Below are positions 7,809-18,730 of a stretch of 34,575 nucleotides of DNA, piece after piece. The stretch spans positions 1 through 34,575 of the forward strand of contig NZ_QGHC01000020.1 in assembly GCF_003148905.1 (NCBI RefSeq), written 5' to 3'. The translations under genes and the position numbers were made by a program. The stretch's first letter is position 1. Each line of letters opens with the position of its first letter. The stretch is from Fulvimonas soli. GTDB lineage: Bacteria > Pseudomonadota > Gammaproteobacteria > Xanthomonadales > Rhodanobacteraceae. The notes under the pieces are model-generated. The model ran no database searches. It was not told the origin of the DNA and saw nothing but the letters and a program-made list of their open reading frames with translations.

Positions 7809-9248
7809 TCAGCCGGCGCGCAGGCGCTCGCTGGAGCTGGGGATGCGCATGGCCTCCCGGTACTTGGCGACGGTGCGGCGCGCCACCTGGATGCCCTTGC
7901 GGCGCAGTTCCTCGGCGATCGCCTGGTCGGACAGCGGCTTGCGTGGGTCCTCCGCGTCGATGAGCTTGCGCAGCATGGCCTGGATCGCGGTGGCGGATGC
8001 GCCGCCGCCGTCCTCGGTGGACACGCCGCTGGAGAAGAAGTGCTTGAGCTCGAAGGTGCCGCGCGGGGTGTGGATGTACTTGCGCGTGGTCACCCGCGAG
8101 ATGGTGGATTCGTGCATGCCCACCTCCTCGGCCACCTCGCGCAGCACCAGCGGGTGCATCGCCTCGGGGCCATAGTCGAGGAAGGCGCTCTGCCGGCGCA
8201 CGATCGCCTCGGCCACCTTGAGCAGCGTCTCGGCGCGCGATTCCAGGCTCTTGATCAGCCAGCGCGCCTCCTGCAGCTGGCCGCGCATCCAGCTGGCGTC
8301 CTCGCCGCGCGCCTGCGCGATCAGGCTGCAGTAGTGCTGGTTGAGGCCCAGCCGCGGCTGGCAGTCGGGGTTGAGGCTGACCTTCCAGCGGTTGCCTTCC
8401 TTGTAGGCGTAGACGTCGGGGGCGACGTACTCCACCGGCGTGGGGTCCAGCGCCGCGCCGGGGCGCGGGTCCAGCCCGCGGATCAGCAGCGCCGCGGCGG
8501 TCACCTCCTCCTCGCTGGCGTGCAGCCGGCGCGCGAGGCGGCCGACGTCGTTGCGGGCCAGCAGCTCCAGCTCGCCGTCGACGATCCGCAGCGCCAGCTC
8601 GCGCTGCGGGGTGGCCCGTTCCAGCTGCTCCAGCTGGGCGCGCAGGCAGTCGCGCAGGTCCAGGCTGGCGATGCCGGTGGGGTCGAAGCGCTGCACCTGG
8701 CGGCGCACCGCGTCCACTTCCTCGACGGTGGCCTTGAGGTCGGCGGGCAGGGCGGCGAGCACCGCGTCCAGGCCCTCGGCCAGGTAGCCGTCGGGGTTCA
8801 GCGCGTCGATGATGACGGTGGCGATGGCGCGCTGGCGCGGCGTGAACGGCGCCAGGTTCAGCTGCCACAGCAGGTGTTCCTGCAGCGTCTCGGGGGCGGC
8901 GCGCTGCGGCTCGAAGTCCTCGTCGCCGGCGGGCGCGCCGCCGCCGCTGGGCAGCGAGAAGTCGATCGGCGCGTCGCTCGGCCCGGCGGCGTCGGCCCAG
9001 TCGGGCGGCTCGTCGCCGTCGTGGTCGGCGGCGGGGGCGGCCTCGGCCGGATACCTGTCGTCGAAGCTTTCGGCGGCCTCGCCCGGCGCGGCCTCGTCCT
9101 CGAATTCCAGCAGCGGGTTGCCCTCGGCGATCTGGCGCAGCTCCGCTTCCAGCTCCAACTGCGACAGCTGCAGCAACCGGATCGCCTGCTGCAACTGCGG
9201 CGTCAGGGTGAGCTGCTGGTGGAGACGGAACTGCAGGCCCGGTTTCAT
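7809..9248 (-). CDS. rpoN: RNA polymerase sigma-54 factor
   Basis: Sigma-54 directs RNA polymerase to -24/-12 promoters opened by AAA+ enhancer-binding proteins. At 479 residues it is full length. The N-terminal Gln/Leu-rich region I (LTPQLQQAIRLLQLSQLELEAEL, quoted in parts: LTPQLQQAIRLLQ) is followed by an acidic linker, the core-binding domain, a helix-turn-helix (VGMHESTISRVTTRKY) and the RpoN box ARRTVAKYRE close to the C-terminus. Start MKPGLQFRL matches the family. lptB lies 89 bp upstream. A candidate target promoter is present in this window at 31493. Confidence 0.97.
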   Translation of the reverse strand: MKPGLQFRLHQQLTLTPQLQQAIRLLQLSQLELEAELRQIAEGNPLLEFEDEAAPGEAAESFDDRYPAEAAPAADHDGDEPPDWADAAGPSDAPIDFSLPSGGGAPAGDEDFEPQRAAPETLQEHLLWQLNLAPFTPRQRAIATVIIDALNPDGYLAEGLDAVLAALPADLKATVEEVDAVRRQVQRFDPTGIASLDLRDCLRAQLEQLERATPQRELALRIVDGELELLARNDVGRLARRLHASEEEVTAAALLIRGLDPRPGAALDPTPVEYVAPDVYAYKEGNRWKVSLNPDCQPRLGLNQHYCSLIAQARGEDASWMRGQLQEARWLIKSLESRAETLLKVAEAIVRRQSAFLDYGPEAMHPLVLREVAEEVGMHESTISRVTTRKYIHTPRGTFELKHFFSSGVSTEDGGGASATAIQAMLRKLIDAEDPRKPLSDQAIAEELRRKGIQVARRTVAKYREAMRIPSSSERLRAG

Positions 9249-9337
9249 GCCTCTGCGGGGATGGAACGACTTGCGACCATCCTAACCGCTCCCCCGTTAG
9301 GGGACCATAGCGAAACCGCCTAGGCCGTCCGGCCGCG

Positions 9338-10057
9338 TCAGAGGCGGAACTCGCGGCCCAGGTAGACCTCGCGCACCTTCTCGTCGGCGAGGATGTGCGC
9401 GGGGGTGCCGCGCGAGAGCACCTCGCCGTCGTTCAGGATGTAGGCGCGGTCGCAGATGCCCAGCGTCTCGCGCACGTTGTGGTCGGTGATCAGCACGCCG
9501 ATGCCGCGCTCCTTGAGGTGGCGCACGATGCGCTGGATCTCGCCCACCGAGATCGGGTCGACGCCGGCGAACGGCTCGTCCAGCAGCATGTAGCGCGGCT
9601 GCGCGGCCAGCGCGCGGGCGATCTCCACGCGGCGGCGCTCGCCGCCGGACAGGCTGACGCCCTTCTGGTCGGCGATGTGGGCGATCTTCAGCTCGTCCAG
9701 CAGGCTCTCCAGCTCGGCGCCGCGCTGCTTGGGGTCCAGCCCCTCGCGCAGCTCCAGCACGGCCAGGATGTTGTCCGCCACGCTCAGCCGGCGGAACACC
9801 GAGGGCTCCTGCGGCAGGTAGCCGATGCCGAGCTTGGCGCGCGCGTGCATCGGCAGGCCGGTGATGTCCTGGCGGTCCAGCCGGATGCTGCCGCCGTCGG
9901 CCTCGATCAGGCCCACCACCATGTAGAAGCAGGTGGTCTTGCCGGCACCGTTGGGGCCGAGCAGGCCCACCACCTCGCCCTGGCGGATGGAGAACCCGAA
10001 ATCGCGCACCACCTGGCGCGAGCGGTAGCGCTTCTGCAGGCCTTCGGCGGAGAGCAT
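9338..10057 (-). CDS. lptB: LPS export ABC transporter ATPase LptB
   Basis: Cytoplasmic ATPase of the LptB2FGC complex that extracts LPS from the inner membrane. The 239 residues carry Walker [10 protein letters not shown] (about 34-42), the family-specific Q-loop region [15 protein letters not shown], signature [15 protein letters not shown] and Walker [14 protein letters not shown]. The start is 3 bp after the lptA stop codon, giving tight co-expression. LptF and LptG are not in the window. Confidence 0.97.
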   Translation of the reverse strand: MLSAEGLQKRYRSRQVVRDFGFSIRQGEVVGLLGPNGAGKTTCFYMVVGLIEADGGSIRLDRQDITGLPMHARAKLGIGYLPQEPSVFRRLSVADNILAVLELREGLDPKQRGAELESLLDELKIAHIADQKGVSLSGGERRRVEIARALAAQPRYMLLDEPFAGVDPISVGEIQRIVRHLKERGIGVLITDHNVRETLGICDRAYILNDGEVLSRGTPAHILADEKVREVYLGREFRL

Positions 10058-10060
10058 CGA

Positions 10061-10642
10061 TTACTTGCCCTGCTCGGCCGGCGCGGAAGCCGCCTTGGCG
10101 GGCTGGGCGGCGGCCCGCGGCTTGGGCAGGAAGGTCATGTGCACGCGGCCGTCGCCGCCGCTCTCGCCGGTCATCTCGCTGGTCTGCGTGTTGTAGGTCA
10201 GCTTGTCGCCGTGCGCCTCGCCGCGGCCCTGCTGCTTGACCACCGCGTTGCCGGTCAGCACCGCGACGCCCTTGATGTTGTCGTAGTCCAGCGTGGCGGC
10301 GTCGCCCTGCATCAGGTTGTTGTTGTCGTCCAGCTGCTGGATGTGCGCGGGCGAGCCGGTGACCACGGTGCGGCTGATCTGCTCGTCGGCGTCGAAGTAC
10401 ACCTTGACCACGTCGCCGGTGAGCCTGAGCGTGCCCTGGGTGATGACCACGTGGCCCTTCAGCGTGCTCACGCTGTTGGGCTTCTGGAAGCCGTCGAAGC
10501 TGTCCGCGTGCTCGACGTTCATCGGCTTGTCGCGGTCGTCCTGCTTGGCCAGGACGGGCAGGGCGAGCAGCATGCCCAGCGCCGCGATGGCGAGCTTAGG
10601 CGGGCTTGCGCTGGCGCGGCGGGAAAGTGGCGCGGACGTCAT
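10061..10642 (-). CDS. lptA: LPS export periplasmic protein LptA
   Basis: Periplasmic bridge protein of the Lpt machine. From ATG 10642 it has 193 residues. An N-terminal basic stretch followed by a hydrophobic core ending LPVLAKQ is a signal peptide. The OstA-like beta-jellyroll reads NVEHADSFDGFQKPNSVST, then LKGHVVITQGTLRLTGDVV. The C-terminus is an Ala/Pro/Lys-rich tail. The chosen start overlaps lptC by 47 bp; later Met codons would cut into the signal peptide. It ends 3 bp before lptB. Confidence 0.92.
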   Translation of the reverse strand: MTSAPLSRRASASPPKLAIAALGMLLALPVLAKQDDRDKPMNVEHADSFDGFQKPNSVSTLKGHVVITQGTLRLTGDVVKVYFDADEQISRTVVTGSPAHIQQLDDNNNLMQGDAATLDYDNIKGVAVLTGNAVVKQQGRGEAHGDKLTYNTQTSEMTGESGGDGRVHMTFLPKPRAAAQPAKAASAPAEQGK

Positions 10643-11213
10643 GGAGCAGCTCCAGGTGCTTGTCGTTGAGGTTGGCGCGCATGCCAACCCCGCTCATTGT
10701 ACTGGCCCCCTGCACCAGCTGCGCCGGCTCGGCCGTTTCCATCCGGTTCTCCTTCGGCCAGGCGGTCACCTCGCTGGTGCGGATGTCGGCGGCGGCGGTG
10801 TCGCCGTAGGCCGGGCGGTGCATGTGCACCGGGCCCTGCAGCTTGATCAGGTTGCCGCTCTTGTCCACCCAGCCGTATTCGGACTGGCCGTGCCAGTCGG
10901 GCACGCCGGGCTGCTTGGCGGGCAGCTCGAAGGTGGGGGCGTTGAGGTACAGCGACTCGTCGCCCTCGCGCCGCTCCAGGTGCGGCCCGGCGATGCGGAA
11001 GCTGGGCAGGCCGTCCTTGTCGTACACCACGCCGCGGAAGTTACCCAGCGTGTAGCCCGAGCGCGGCGGGCCGACGAAGTCGCTGACCTTGGGCGCGGGG
11101 GCCAGCCACCACTGCAGCGTCTGCACCGCGCCGACCGCCAGCGCCATCAGCACGATGGCGGCCGGCAGGCGGCGGTCGCGCAGCCACGGCCGCAGGCGGC
11201 GGAACGGGTTCAC
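10596..11213 (-). CDS. lptC: LPS export inner-membrane protein LptC
   Basis: Bitopic protein that links LptB2FG to LptA. The GTG start at 11213 (overlapping the kdsC stop by 4 bp) gives 205 residues with a basic N-terminus and one membrane segment (about residues 17-35, IVLMALAVGAVQTLQWWL). The periplasmic domain has the LptC motif pattern GYTLGNFRGVVYDKDG and ends LLHDVRATFPP, a typical family ending. A longer frame to 11336 lies inside kdsC and is ignored. It overlaps lptA by 47 bp. Confidence 0.93.
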   Translation of the reverse strand: MNPFRRLRPWLRDRRLPAAIVLMALAVGAVQTLQWWLAPAPKVSDFVGPPRSGYTLGNFRGVVYDKDGLPSFRIAGPHLERREGDESLYLNAPTFELPAKQPGVPDWHGQSEYGWVDKSGNLIKLQGPVHMHRPAYGDTAAADIRTSEVTAWPKENRMETAEPAQLVQGASTMSGVGMRANLNDKHLELLHDVRATFPPRQRKPA

Positions 11214-11752
11214 AGCCAGCGCTCCCGTTCCGCGGCGGCGCGGCCCTGGGCCAGCAGGACCAGGTCGCAGACCTCGCGCGCCGCGCCCTCGCCGCCGCGC
11301 AGGCGGGTCCGCCAGTGCGCCTGCTCGGCCACCCACGGGTGCGCGTTGGCCACCGCCACCGCCAGGCCGGCCAGGCGCATCGCCGGCAGGTCGGGCAGGT
11401 CGTCGCCGACGAAGGCGGCCTGCTCGGGCGCGAGGCCGAGCGCGTCGAGCAGCTCCTGCAGGCAGGCGCGCTTGTCGCCCTGGCCCTGGTAGACGTGGGC
11501 GATGTCCAGCTCCTCCGCGCGCAGCGCCACCGGGTGGCTGATCCGCGCGCTGACGATCGCCACCTGCACGCCGTGGGCCTGCAGGCGCTTCATGCCGAGC
11601 CCGTCGTGGACGTGGAACACCTTGGTCTCGTGGCCGTCCTCGCCGTAGTGCAGGCGTCCGTCGGTGAGCGTGCCGTCCACGTCGAAGGCGACGAGGCGGA
11701 CCGCCGCGGCGCGGGCGAGCAGTTCGCTGGGGAGGTCGGCGAGGTAGGGCAT
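11210..11752 (-). CDS. kdsC: 3-deoxy-D-manno-octulosonate 8-phosphate phosphatase
   Basis: HAD-superfamily phosphatase that converts Kdo-8-phosphate to Kdo, the inner-core sugar of LPS. Its 180 residues contain the nucleophile motif DVDGTLTDG (24-32), the second motif VAIVSAR, and the C-terminal acidic motif FVGDDLPDLPAM. There is no cap domain, as in tetrameric KdsC enzymes. It lies between kdsD and lptC and overlaps the latter by 4 bp, so Kdo synthesis and LPS export are transcriptionally linked. Confidence 0.95.
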   Translation of the reverse strand: MPYLADLPSELLARAAAVRLVAFDVDGTLTDGRLHYGEDGHETKVFHVHDGLGMKRLQAHGVQVAIVSARISHPVALRAEELDIAHVYQGQGDKRACLQELLDALGLAPEQAAFVGDDLPDLPAMRLAGLAVAVANAHPWVAEQAHWRTRLRGGEGAAREVCDLVLLAQGRAAAERERWL

Positions 11753-11888
11753 GGCGGGGAGGGGCGAGTGGCGGGTAGCGGGGGCGAGGATCGTCGACGA
11801 TGCGGGCTTAGGAGGCGCTGAAGGCGCGGGTGCGGGCGGAAGGCGGGCGCCCTCGCTGCTCGTCCCCCGCCCCCGAGCCGCCCGTCCT
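11753..11888. repeat. Purine/pyrimidine-arm inverted repeat between kdsD and kdsC
   Basis: A G-rich arm of short words (around 11756-11790, GGCGAGTGGCGGGTAGCGGG) is mirrored imperfectly by a C-rich arm (11857-11888) that runs into the kdsD stop codon. The build is like that of the heptamer element at 4474 but with different words. Confidence 0.6.
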
Positions 11889-12898
11889 CACACCACGCGG
11901 GCGCGCAGCAGGTCGTGGATGTTCAGCGCGCCGACCACCCTGTCGGCCTCGTCCACCACCAGCAGCGCGTGGATCTGGTGCTTCTCCATCAGCTGCGCCG
12001 CCTCGATGGCGAGCTTGTCGGCGCCGATGGTCTTGGGGTTGCGCGTCATCAGGTCGGCCACGCGCACGTTGCGCAGGTCCACCTGCTCGTCGTCCAGCGC
12101 GCGGCGCAGGTCGCCGTCGGTGAACACGCCGAGCAGGCGGCCCTCGGCGTCGACCACCGCGGTCATGCCCAGGTGCTTGCGGGTCATCTCCATCAGCGCC
12201 TCGGTGAGGCTGGCGTCCGGCGCCACGGCGGGGATGCCGGCGCCGGCGTGCATCACGTCGCCGATGTGCAGCAGCAGGCGGCGGCCCAGGCTGCCGGCCG
12301 GGTGCGAGCGGGCGAAGTCCTCGGAGGTGAAGCCGCGCGCCTCCAGCAGCGCGATCGCCAGCGCGTCGCCCATCACCAGCGCGGCGGTGGTGCTGGCGGT
12401 GGGCGCCAGGCCCAGCGGGCAGGCCTCGGCGGAGATGCTGGCGTCCAGGTGCACGTCGGCCTGGCCGGCCAGCGAGGACCTCGGGTTGCCGGTGATGGCG
12501 ACCAGCGGGATGCCCTGGCGCTTGATCACCGGCAGGATGAACAGCACCTCGTCGGTCTCGCCGGAGTTGGACAGCGCCAGCACCACGTCCTGCGGCAGGA
12601 TCATGCCGAGGTCGCCGTGGCTGGCCTCGCCGGGGTGCACGAAGAACGCCGGCGTGCCGGTGGAGGCGAGGGTGGCGGCGATCTTGCGCCCGATGTGGCC
12701 GGACTTGCCCATGCCGGTGACCACCACGCGGCCCTGGCAGCCCAGGATCAGCCGGCAGGCGGCGACGAACTCCGCGCCGATGCGCGGTTCCAGCGCGCGG
12801 ATCGCGGCCGCCTCGGTGGCGACCACCGTGCGGGCGCTGCGGACGAGGGCGTCCGGGTCCAGCTTGGCGGCGGCGGACGGGGCGATGCGTGCGTTCAT
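11888..12898 (-). CDS. kdsD: D-arabinose 5-phosphate isomerase
   Basis: Makes arabinose-5-phosphate from ribulose-5-phosphate, the first step of Kdo synthesis. The 336-residue protein has an N-terminal SIS domain (GMGKSGHIGRKIAATL, HPGEASHGDLGM, SNSGETDEV) and a C-terminal pair of CBS domains (MHAGAGIPAV..., GVFTDGDLRRAL, LMTRNPKTI). ATG 12898 is preceded by GAGGA; upstream in-frame Met codons at 13000 and 12922 have weaker sites. It is the first gene of the minus-strand cluster and diverges from ibaG. Confidence 0.95.
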   Translation of the reverse strand: MNARIAPSAAAKLDPDALVRSARTVVATEAAAIRALEPRIGAEFVAACRLILGCQGRVVVTGMGKSGHIGRKIAATLASTGTPAFFVHPGEASHGDLGMILPQDVVLALSNSGETDEVLFILPVIKRQGIPLVAITGNPRSSLAGQADVHLDASISAEACPLGLAPTASTTAALVMGDALAIALLEARGFTSEDFARSHPAGSLGRRLLLHIGDVMHAGAGIPAVAPDASLTEALMEMTRKHLGMTAVVDAEGRLLGVFTDGDLRRALDDEQVDLRNVRVADLMTRNPKTIGADKLAIEAAQLMEKHQIHALLVVDEADRVVGALNIHDLLRARVV

Positions 12899-12900
12899 GA

Positions 12901-14625
<1,725 letters not shown>

Positions 14626-14685
14626 GTTGCGCCGTCGGCGCGCGGCGGCCGCCGCGCGCAGGGCCGTTGCATGGTGGCTGCACGG

Positions 14686-14712
14686 AAAAAGGCCGCGCGA
14701 GCGGCCTTTTTT
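14686..14712 (+). terminator. Intrinsic terminator after murA
   Basis: GGCCGC-GCGA-GCGGCC followed by six T, with five A in front. The A-tract allows it to work on the minus strand as well, although the DUF3108 gene ends 180 bp away. Confidence 0.9.
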
Positions 14713-14715
14713 GCT

Positions 14716-14889
14716 TCCTCTCCCCTCCGGGGAGAGGACCGAGGTGAGGGGGCAGCCTTGCGACAAGGCCGCCGACGAAGCGGGCTTCGGATGGGACTGC
14801 GCGGTCAGTTCGGATGGGGCCGTGCGGCAGGCGGGACCGCGCGGCCAGAGCGGCCCCTCACCCCAGCCCTCTCCCCGAGGGGAGAGGGA
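14716..14889. repeat. Repeat element with 36 bp inverted ends
   Basis: End 14716-14751 and end 14854-14889 are about 87% identical reverse complements, and each contains its own small palindrome (CTCTCCCC-GGGGAGAG). They enclose about 100 bp. The arrangement is MITE-like, with no coding capacity. The right end stops 6 bp before the stop codon of the DUF3108 gene. Confidence 0.8.
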
Positions 14890-14895
14890 GTACGG

Positions 14896-15609
14896 TCAGG
14901 GCTGCTTGTAGCTCACCAACTGCAGCTCCAGGTCGCCGCCGTCGCTCTGCGCCAGCTTCACCGGCACCGGGTATTTCTGCGGCGCGTACCAGGCGCTGAA
15001 GGCGCGCTCGGCGTCGGTGCGTTCCACCCGCGCGGCCTGGAACCGGCCCGCGGGCACCTGCACCGGCTCCTGGCCGGCCACCTTGAACCGCTGCGTCTCC
15101 ACGTTGCGCTTCACCGCCACCGGCAGCGCCAGCGCCTGCCGGCCGTCGCGCAGCGCCAGGCCGATCGCCAGCGGCACGGTGTTGCGGTCGACCAGGCCCG
15201 GCGCGCTGGCGTAGCCGACCGGGCCCTTGCCGTCGTCGACGGTGACCTGGCGGGCGTTCCAGTCCACCGCGAGATGGCGCTGCTTGCGCTTGATCGCCGC
15301 GTCCATGCGGTAGTCGTAGCTCACGGTTTCCGGCGCGCCGCCGTTCCAGCGGAAGCGGGTGGTCTCGCTGGAGCTGGCGCCCAGCGCGGCGGCCAGGCCG
15401 CCGGTGCCCTGGGTGCGGTTGCTGTATTCCCACTGGCCGTCGCCGACGGGCTTGAGCGTGATCACCGCCTCGCCGATCGGCTGGCCGCCCTGCAGGACGC
15501 GGTAGGTCGCGGTGAAGGGCGCCGGCGCGGAAGTGGCGGCCGCGGCGGCGGCGGCGAACGCCAGCGCGAGGCCGGCGGCGAAGCTGCGGAGGGCGGGGAG
15601 CGTGTTCAT
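14896..15609 (-). CDS. DUF3108 domain protein, exported
   Basis: A 237-residue protein with a clear signal peptide ([20 protein letters not shown], then Ala-rich cleavage region). The mature part begins [20 protein letters not shown] and is rich in beta strands, with [13 protein letters not shown] near the end, as in DUF3108 proteins. Function is unknown; a periplasmic or outer-membrane-linked lipid or envelope role is often assumed. It follows purN by 42 bp on the same strand, an association seen in other xanthomonads. Confidence 0.85.
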   Translation of the reverse strand: MNTLPALRSFAAGLALAFAAAAAAATSAPAPFTATYRVLQGGQPIGEAVITLKPVGDGQWEYSNRTQGTGGLAAALGASSSETTRFRWNGGAPETVSYDYRMDAAIKRKQRHLAVDWNARQVTVDDGKGPVGYASAPGLVDRNTVPLAIGLALRDGRQALALPVAVKRNVETQRFKVAGQEPVQVPAGRFQAARVERTDAERAFSAWYAPQKYPVPVKLAQSDGGDLELQLVSYKQP

Positions 15610-15651
15610 GGGCCGCAGTCTACGCGCCCCGCCTGAACGTCCCGTGCAGGT

Positions 15652-16317
15652 TCAGGGCGCGAGCGCGCCGTCGCGCAGTTGCAGCGGCGCGGCGAGGCGG
15701 CGGCCGTCGAGCGCCGCGCCGTCCGGCGCGAGATAGGCCAGGCGCCCCTGCGCGATCAGCGCGACCACCGCCGGCAGCAGCCGGTGCTCCTCCGCGAGCA
15801 GGCGCTGCGCCAGGCTGTGCTCGTCGTCGTCCGGGCGGACGGCGATGCGCGCCTGCGCGATCACCGGGCCGCCGTCCAGCTCCGCGGTGACGTAGTGCAC
15901 GCTGGCGCCGTGCTCGGCATCGCCGGCCGCGAGCGCGCGCCGGTGCGTGTGCAGGCCGCGGTACTTGGGCAGCAGCGAGGGGTGGATGTTGATCGTCCGC
16001 CCGACCCAGGGCTTCAGCGCCTCGCCGTCGAGGACGCGCATGAAGCCGGCCAGCACCAGCAGCCCGGCGCCGGTGGCGTCGAGGCGGCGGAACAGCTCCC
16101 GGTCGAAGTCGCGCCGGCTGGCGTAGGCTTTCGGGTCGAGGGCGAACGCGGGGATGCCGGCGTCGCGCGCCAGCCGCAGCGCATCCGCGTCCGCCCGGTC
16201 GCTGCCGGCCGCGGCGAACTCGACCGGCAGCGCGCCGGCGTCGCGCGCGGCGATCAGCGCCTTGAGGTTGCTGCCGCGCCCGGAGGCGAGGACGGCGATG
16301 CGCAGGGGTGGGGGCAT
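15652..16317 (-). CDS. purN: Phosphoribosylglycinamide formyltransferase
   Basis: Third step of purine synthesis: formylates GAR using 10-formyl-tetrahydrofolate. From ATG 16317 it has 221 residues. LRIAVLASGRGSNLKALI is the N-terminal nucleotide-binding part, and the catalytic triad is Asn110 and His112 in NIHPSLLPKYRG and Asp148 in ELDGGPVI. A start at 16353 is possible, but its ATG lies inside the repeat at 16349, which makes the internal start more credible. purM is upstream on the same strand, 205 bp away, with the repeat between. Confidence 0.94.
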   Translation of the reverse strand: MPPPLRIAVLASGRGSNLKALIAARDAGALPVEFAAAGSDRADADALRLARDAGIPAFALDPKAYASRRDFDRELFRRLDATGAGLLVLAGFMRVLDGEALKPWVGRTINIHPSLLPKYRGLHTHRRALAAGDAEHGASVHYVTAELDGGPVIAQARIAVRPDDDEHSLAQRLLAEEHRLLPAVVALIAQGRLAYLAPDGAALDGRRLAAPLQLRDGALAP

Positions 16318-16348
16318 GTCCGGAGGGTGGTCGTCGGCTTTGGGGCTC

Positions 16349-16462
16349 GTCATTCCGGCGAAGGCCGGAATCCAGTGAAATGCGTCGTGCGAAGCACTGG
16401 AAACGGATTTTGTGTGCTTCGCACGGGTTGCCCGACCGGATTCCGGCTTTCGCCGGAATGAC
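16349..16462. repeat. Dispersed element with 27 bp inverted ends, copy 1
   Basis: Ends 16349-16375 and 16436-16462 (GTCATTCCGGCGAAGGCCGG...) are reverse complements with two mismatches. Inside is a second inverted repeat, GTGCGAAGCAC (16387) against GTGCTTCGCAC (16414). It sits in the purM-purN gap. Copy 2 is at 22141-22250. Confidence 0.9.
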
Positions 16463-16522
16463 GGCGGGGCGGTCTTGGCGCGTTGCGCTGCTTGAGCGGT
16501 CGGTGCGTGCGGTGCGCGGCAG

Positions 16523-17551
16523 CTAGCCGATCCGCACGCGCTCGTCGCCGTCGGCCTTCACCACCTCGCCGATCACCGCGCTGGCCAGGCCGTGCCTCGC
16601 CAGCAGGGCGGAGGCCGCCGCCACGGCGTCGCGCGGCAGGATCACGGTGAAGCCGACGCCGCAGTTGAAGGTGCGCCACATCTCCTCGCGCGCCACCTTG
16701 CCCTCGCGCATCAGCCAGTCGAACACCGGCGGCAGCTCGATCGCCGCCGCGTCGATGGCCAGGCCCAGGCCGTCGGGCACCACGCGGATGATGTTCTCCT
16801 TCAGGCCGCCGCCGGTGATGTGCGCCATGCCGTGCACCGGCCGGGCCTTCATCAGTTCGAGCATCGGCTTCACGTAGATCGTGGTGGGCGCCATCAGCGC
16901 GTCGGCCAGCCTCACGCCGCCGAGGTCGAGCTCCAGCGGGCTGCCGGCGCGCTCGAGGATCTTCCGGATCAGCGAGTAGCCGTTCGAGTGCGGGCCGCTG
17001 GAGGCCACGCCGAGGATCGCGTCGCCGGCCACGATGGCCTCGCCGGTGAGCAGCTGCGACTTCTCCACCGCGCCCACGGTAAAGCCGGCCAGGTCGTACT
17101 CGCCGGGCGGGTACATGTCCGGCATCTCCGCCGTCTCGCCGCCGATCAGCGCGCAGCCGGCCAGCTCGCAGCCCCGGGCGATGCCGCCGACCACCGCCAC
17201 GGCGGTGTCCACGTCCAGCCTTCCGGTGGCGAAGTAGTCGAGGAAGAACAGCGGCTCGGCGCCCTGCACCAGCACGTCGTTCACGCACATGCCGACCAGG
17301 TCGATGCCGATGGTGTCGTGGCGGCCCAGCTGCTGGGCCAGCTTGAGCTTGGTGCCCACGCCGTCGGTGCCGGACACCAGCACCGGCTCGCGGTAGCGCC
17401 CGGCCAGGTCGAACAGGCCGCCGAAGCCGCCCAGCCCGCCCATCACCTCGGGACGGAGGGTGCGCTTGACCAGCGGCTTGATGCGCTCGACCACGGCGTT
17501 GCCGGCATCGATATCCACGCCTGCGGCGCGGTAGGTGAGGGCGTCGGACAT
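16523..17551 (-). CDS. purM: Phosphoribosylformylglycinamidine cyclo-ligase
   Basis: AIR synthetase, fifth step of purine synthesis. From ATG 17551 ([18 protein letters not shown]) the protein has 342 residues, near the usual 345. [12 protein letters not shown] and the Gly-rich FTVGAVEK and [11 protein letters not shown] segments are conserved ATP- and substrate-binding regions. Longer in-frame codons up to 17893 are antisense to the DUF2066 gene and are not real. It diverges from that gene over 124 bp; a TAGAAT box lies 29 bp before the ATG. Confidence 0.97.
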   Translation of the reverse strand: MSDALTYRAAGVDIDAGNAVVERIKPLVKRTLRPEVMGGLGGFGGLFDLAGRYREPVLVSGTDGVGTKLKLAQQLGRHDTIGIDLVGMCVNDVLVQGAEPLFFLDYFATGRLDVDTAVAVVGGIARGCELAGCALIGGETAEMPDMYPPGEYDLAGFTVGAVEKSQLLTGEAIVAGDAILGVASSGPHSNGYSLIRKILERAGSPLELDLGGVRLADALMAPTTIYVKPMLELMKARPVHGMAHITGGGLKENIIRVVPDGLGLAIDAAAIELPPVFDWLMREGKVAREEMWRTFNCGVGFTVILPRDAVAAASALLARHGLASAVIGEVVKADGDERVRIG

Positions 17552-17579
17552 GGCGGTCCCGGGCGTGTGGAAACGCGCG

Positions 17580-17585
17580 ATTCTA
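17580..17585 (-). promoter_or_regulatory. Candidate -10 box for purM
   Basis: TAGAAT on the minus strand, 29 bp before the purM start, matches the sigma-70 -10 consensus in five of six places. No good -35 is seen at 17 bp spacing (CATGGC). The same TAGAATCGC word precedes suhB. Confidence 0.35.
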
Positions 17586-17675
17586 CCGCATGTCGCGGCG
17601 GCGCCATGCGGCCGGATGGACGCTGCGGGGTGGATTGGGCAGACTTCGGCCGTCCGCCTCCACGGAAGCCTCCCC

Positions 17676-18671
17676 ATGCGCCTGTACCGCCTGCTCTCCG
17701 CCCTGTGCCTGCTGGGCCTCGCCGCCGTCCTGCCGCCGGCGCACGCGCAGGGGCAGGCGCCGGCGCAGGCCTCGCCGTACACCGTGGTGGTGCCGGTCAC
17801 CGACACCAGCGAGGCGCAGCGCGACCAGGCCTTCGCCGACGGGCTCACCCAGGTGCTGGTGCGCGTGGCCGGCGGCCAGGACCTGCGCAGCAAGCCGGGC
17901 TACGCCGACGCGCTGAAGGGCGCGCCGGGCCTGGTGCAGCAGTACCAGTACCAGCGCGCCGGCAACGGCCTGGCGGTGCAGGCGACCTTCGACCCGGGCG
18001 CGGTGCGCCGGCTGATCGCGCAGATCGGCGTGGCGCCGGCCGGGGTGAAGCCGCCGGTGCTGGCGGTGGTGCGCGGCGCCGACGGCAGCCTGCTCGGCAA
18101 GGACGCGCTCGACCCGCTCGGCCAGGCCGTGACCGCCCGCGGCGGCAGCGTGGTCTATCCCGACCCGGCCGGCGCGCCCGACCCGGCCAAGCTGGCGGCC
18201 GCCGACCCGGCGACGCTGGCCGCGGTGAGCCAGCAGTACAAGACCGGCCTGATCCTGCTCGGCTCGCTGCAGGGCGGCAGCGCCGACTGGACGCTGATCT
18301 CCGGCGGCCAGCCGCAGCACTGGAGCGGCCAGGGCACGACCCAGGCGGCGCTGCTGGCCGACGCCGGCAACGCGCTGGTCGACCGGCTCGGCCAGCAGCT
18401 CAACGTGATCGGCAGCACCGTGAGCGACGGGCGGCTGTGGGTCGGCGGGCTCGGTTCGGCGGCCGACTACGCCAACCTGCTCGCCGCGCTGCGCGTCGAC
18501 CCCGCCGTGCGCCAGGTGGTGACGCTGGGCGCCAAGGACGACGGCATGCTGCTGGCGGTGAAGGCGAGCATGCCGCCGCCGGTGCTGGCCGCGAGCCTGG
18601 CGGCGGGCGGCCGCTTCATCCAGGCCGGCCGGCACGAGGGCGCCGACGCCAGCCTGCGCTGGCTGCATTGA
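17676..18671 (+). CDS. DUF2066 domain protein, exported
   Basis: A 331-residue protein with a signal peptide ([18 protein letters not shown], cleavage likely after AHAQ). The mature N-terminus [23 protein letters not shown], followed by [11 protein letters not shown], is the DUF2066 hallmark. Function is unknown. The gene order purM / DUF2066 / permease / hda is widely kept in gamma-proteobacteria, so a link to the neighbouring permease or to hda control is conceivable but unproven. ATG 17676 was chosen because it begins the signal peptide. Confidence 0.87.
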   Translation: MRLYRLLSALCLLGLAAVLPPAHAQGQAPAQASPYTVVVPVTDTSEAQRDQAFADGLTQVLVRVAGGQDLRSKPGYADALKGAPGLVQQYQYQRAGNGLAVQATFDPGAVRRLIAQIGVAPAGVKPPVLAVVRGADGSLLGKDALDPLGQAVTARGGSVVYPDPAGAPDPAKLAAADPATLAAVSQQYKTGLILLGSLQGGSADWTLISGGQPQHWSGQGTTQAALLADAGNALVDRLGQQLNVIGSTVSDGRLWVGGLGSAADYANLLAALRVDPAVRQVVTLGAKDDGMLLAVKASMPPPVLAASLAAGGRFIQAGRHEGADASLRWLH

Positions 18672-18730
18672 CGGGGCCGCGCCGCCCGCGCGGGGCGCGC
18701 CGAGACGCAAACACTGCAGGGAGACGCCGG

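Noticed and set aside
16592-18730. Long N-terminal part of an 1100-codon plus frame that ends in the PerM-type permease
   Set aside because: It is antisense to purM and out of frame with the DUF2066 gene; only the part from GTG 18731 matches a protein family.
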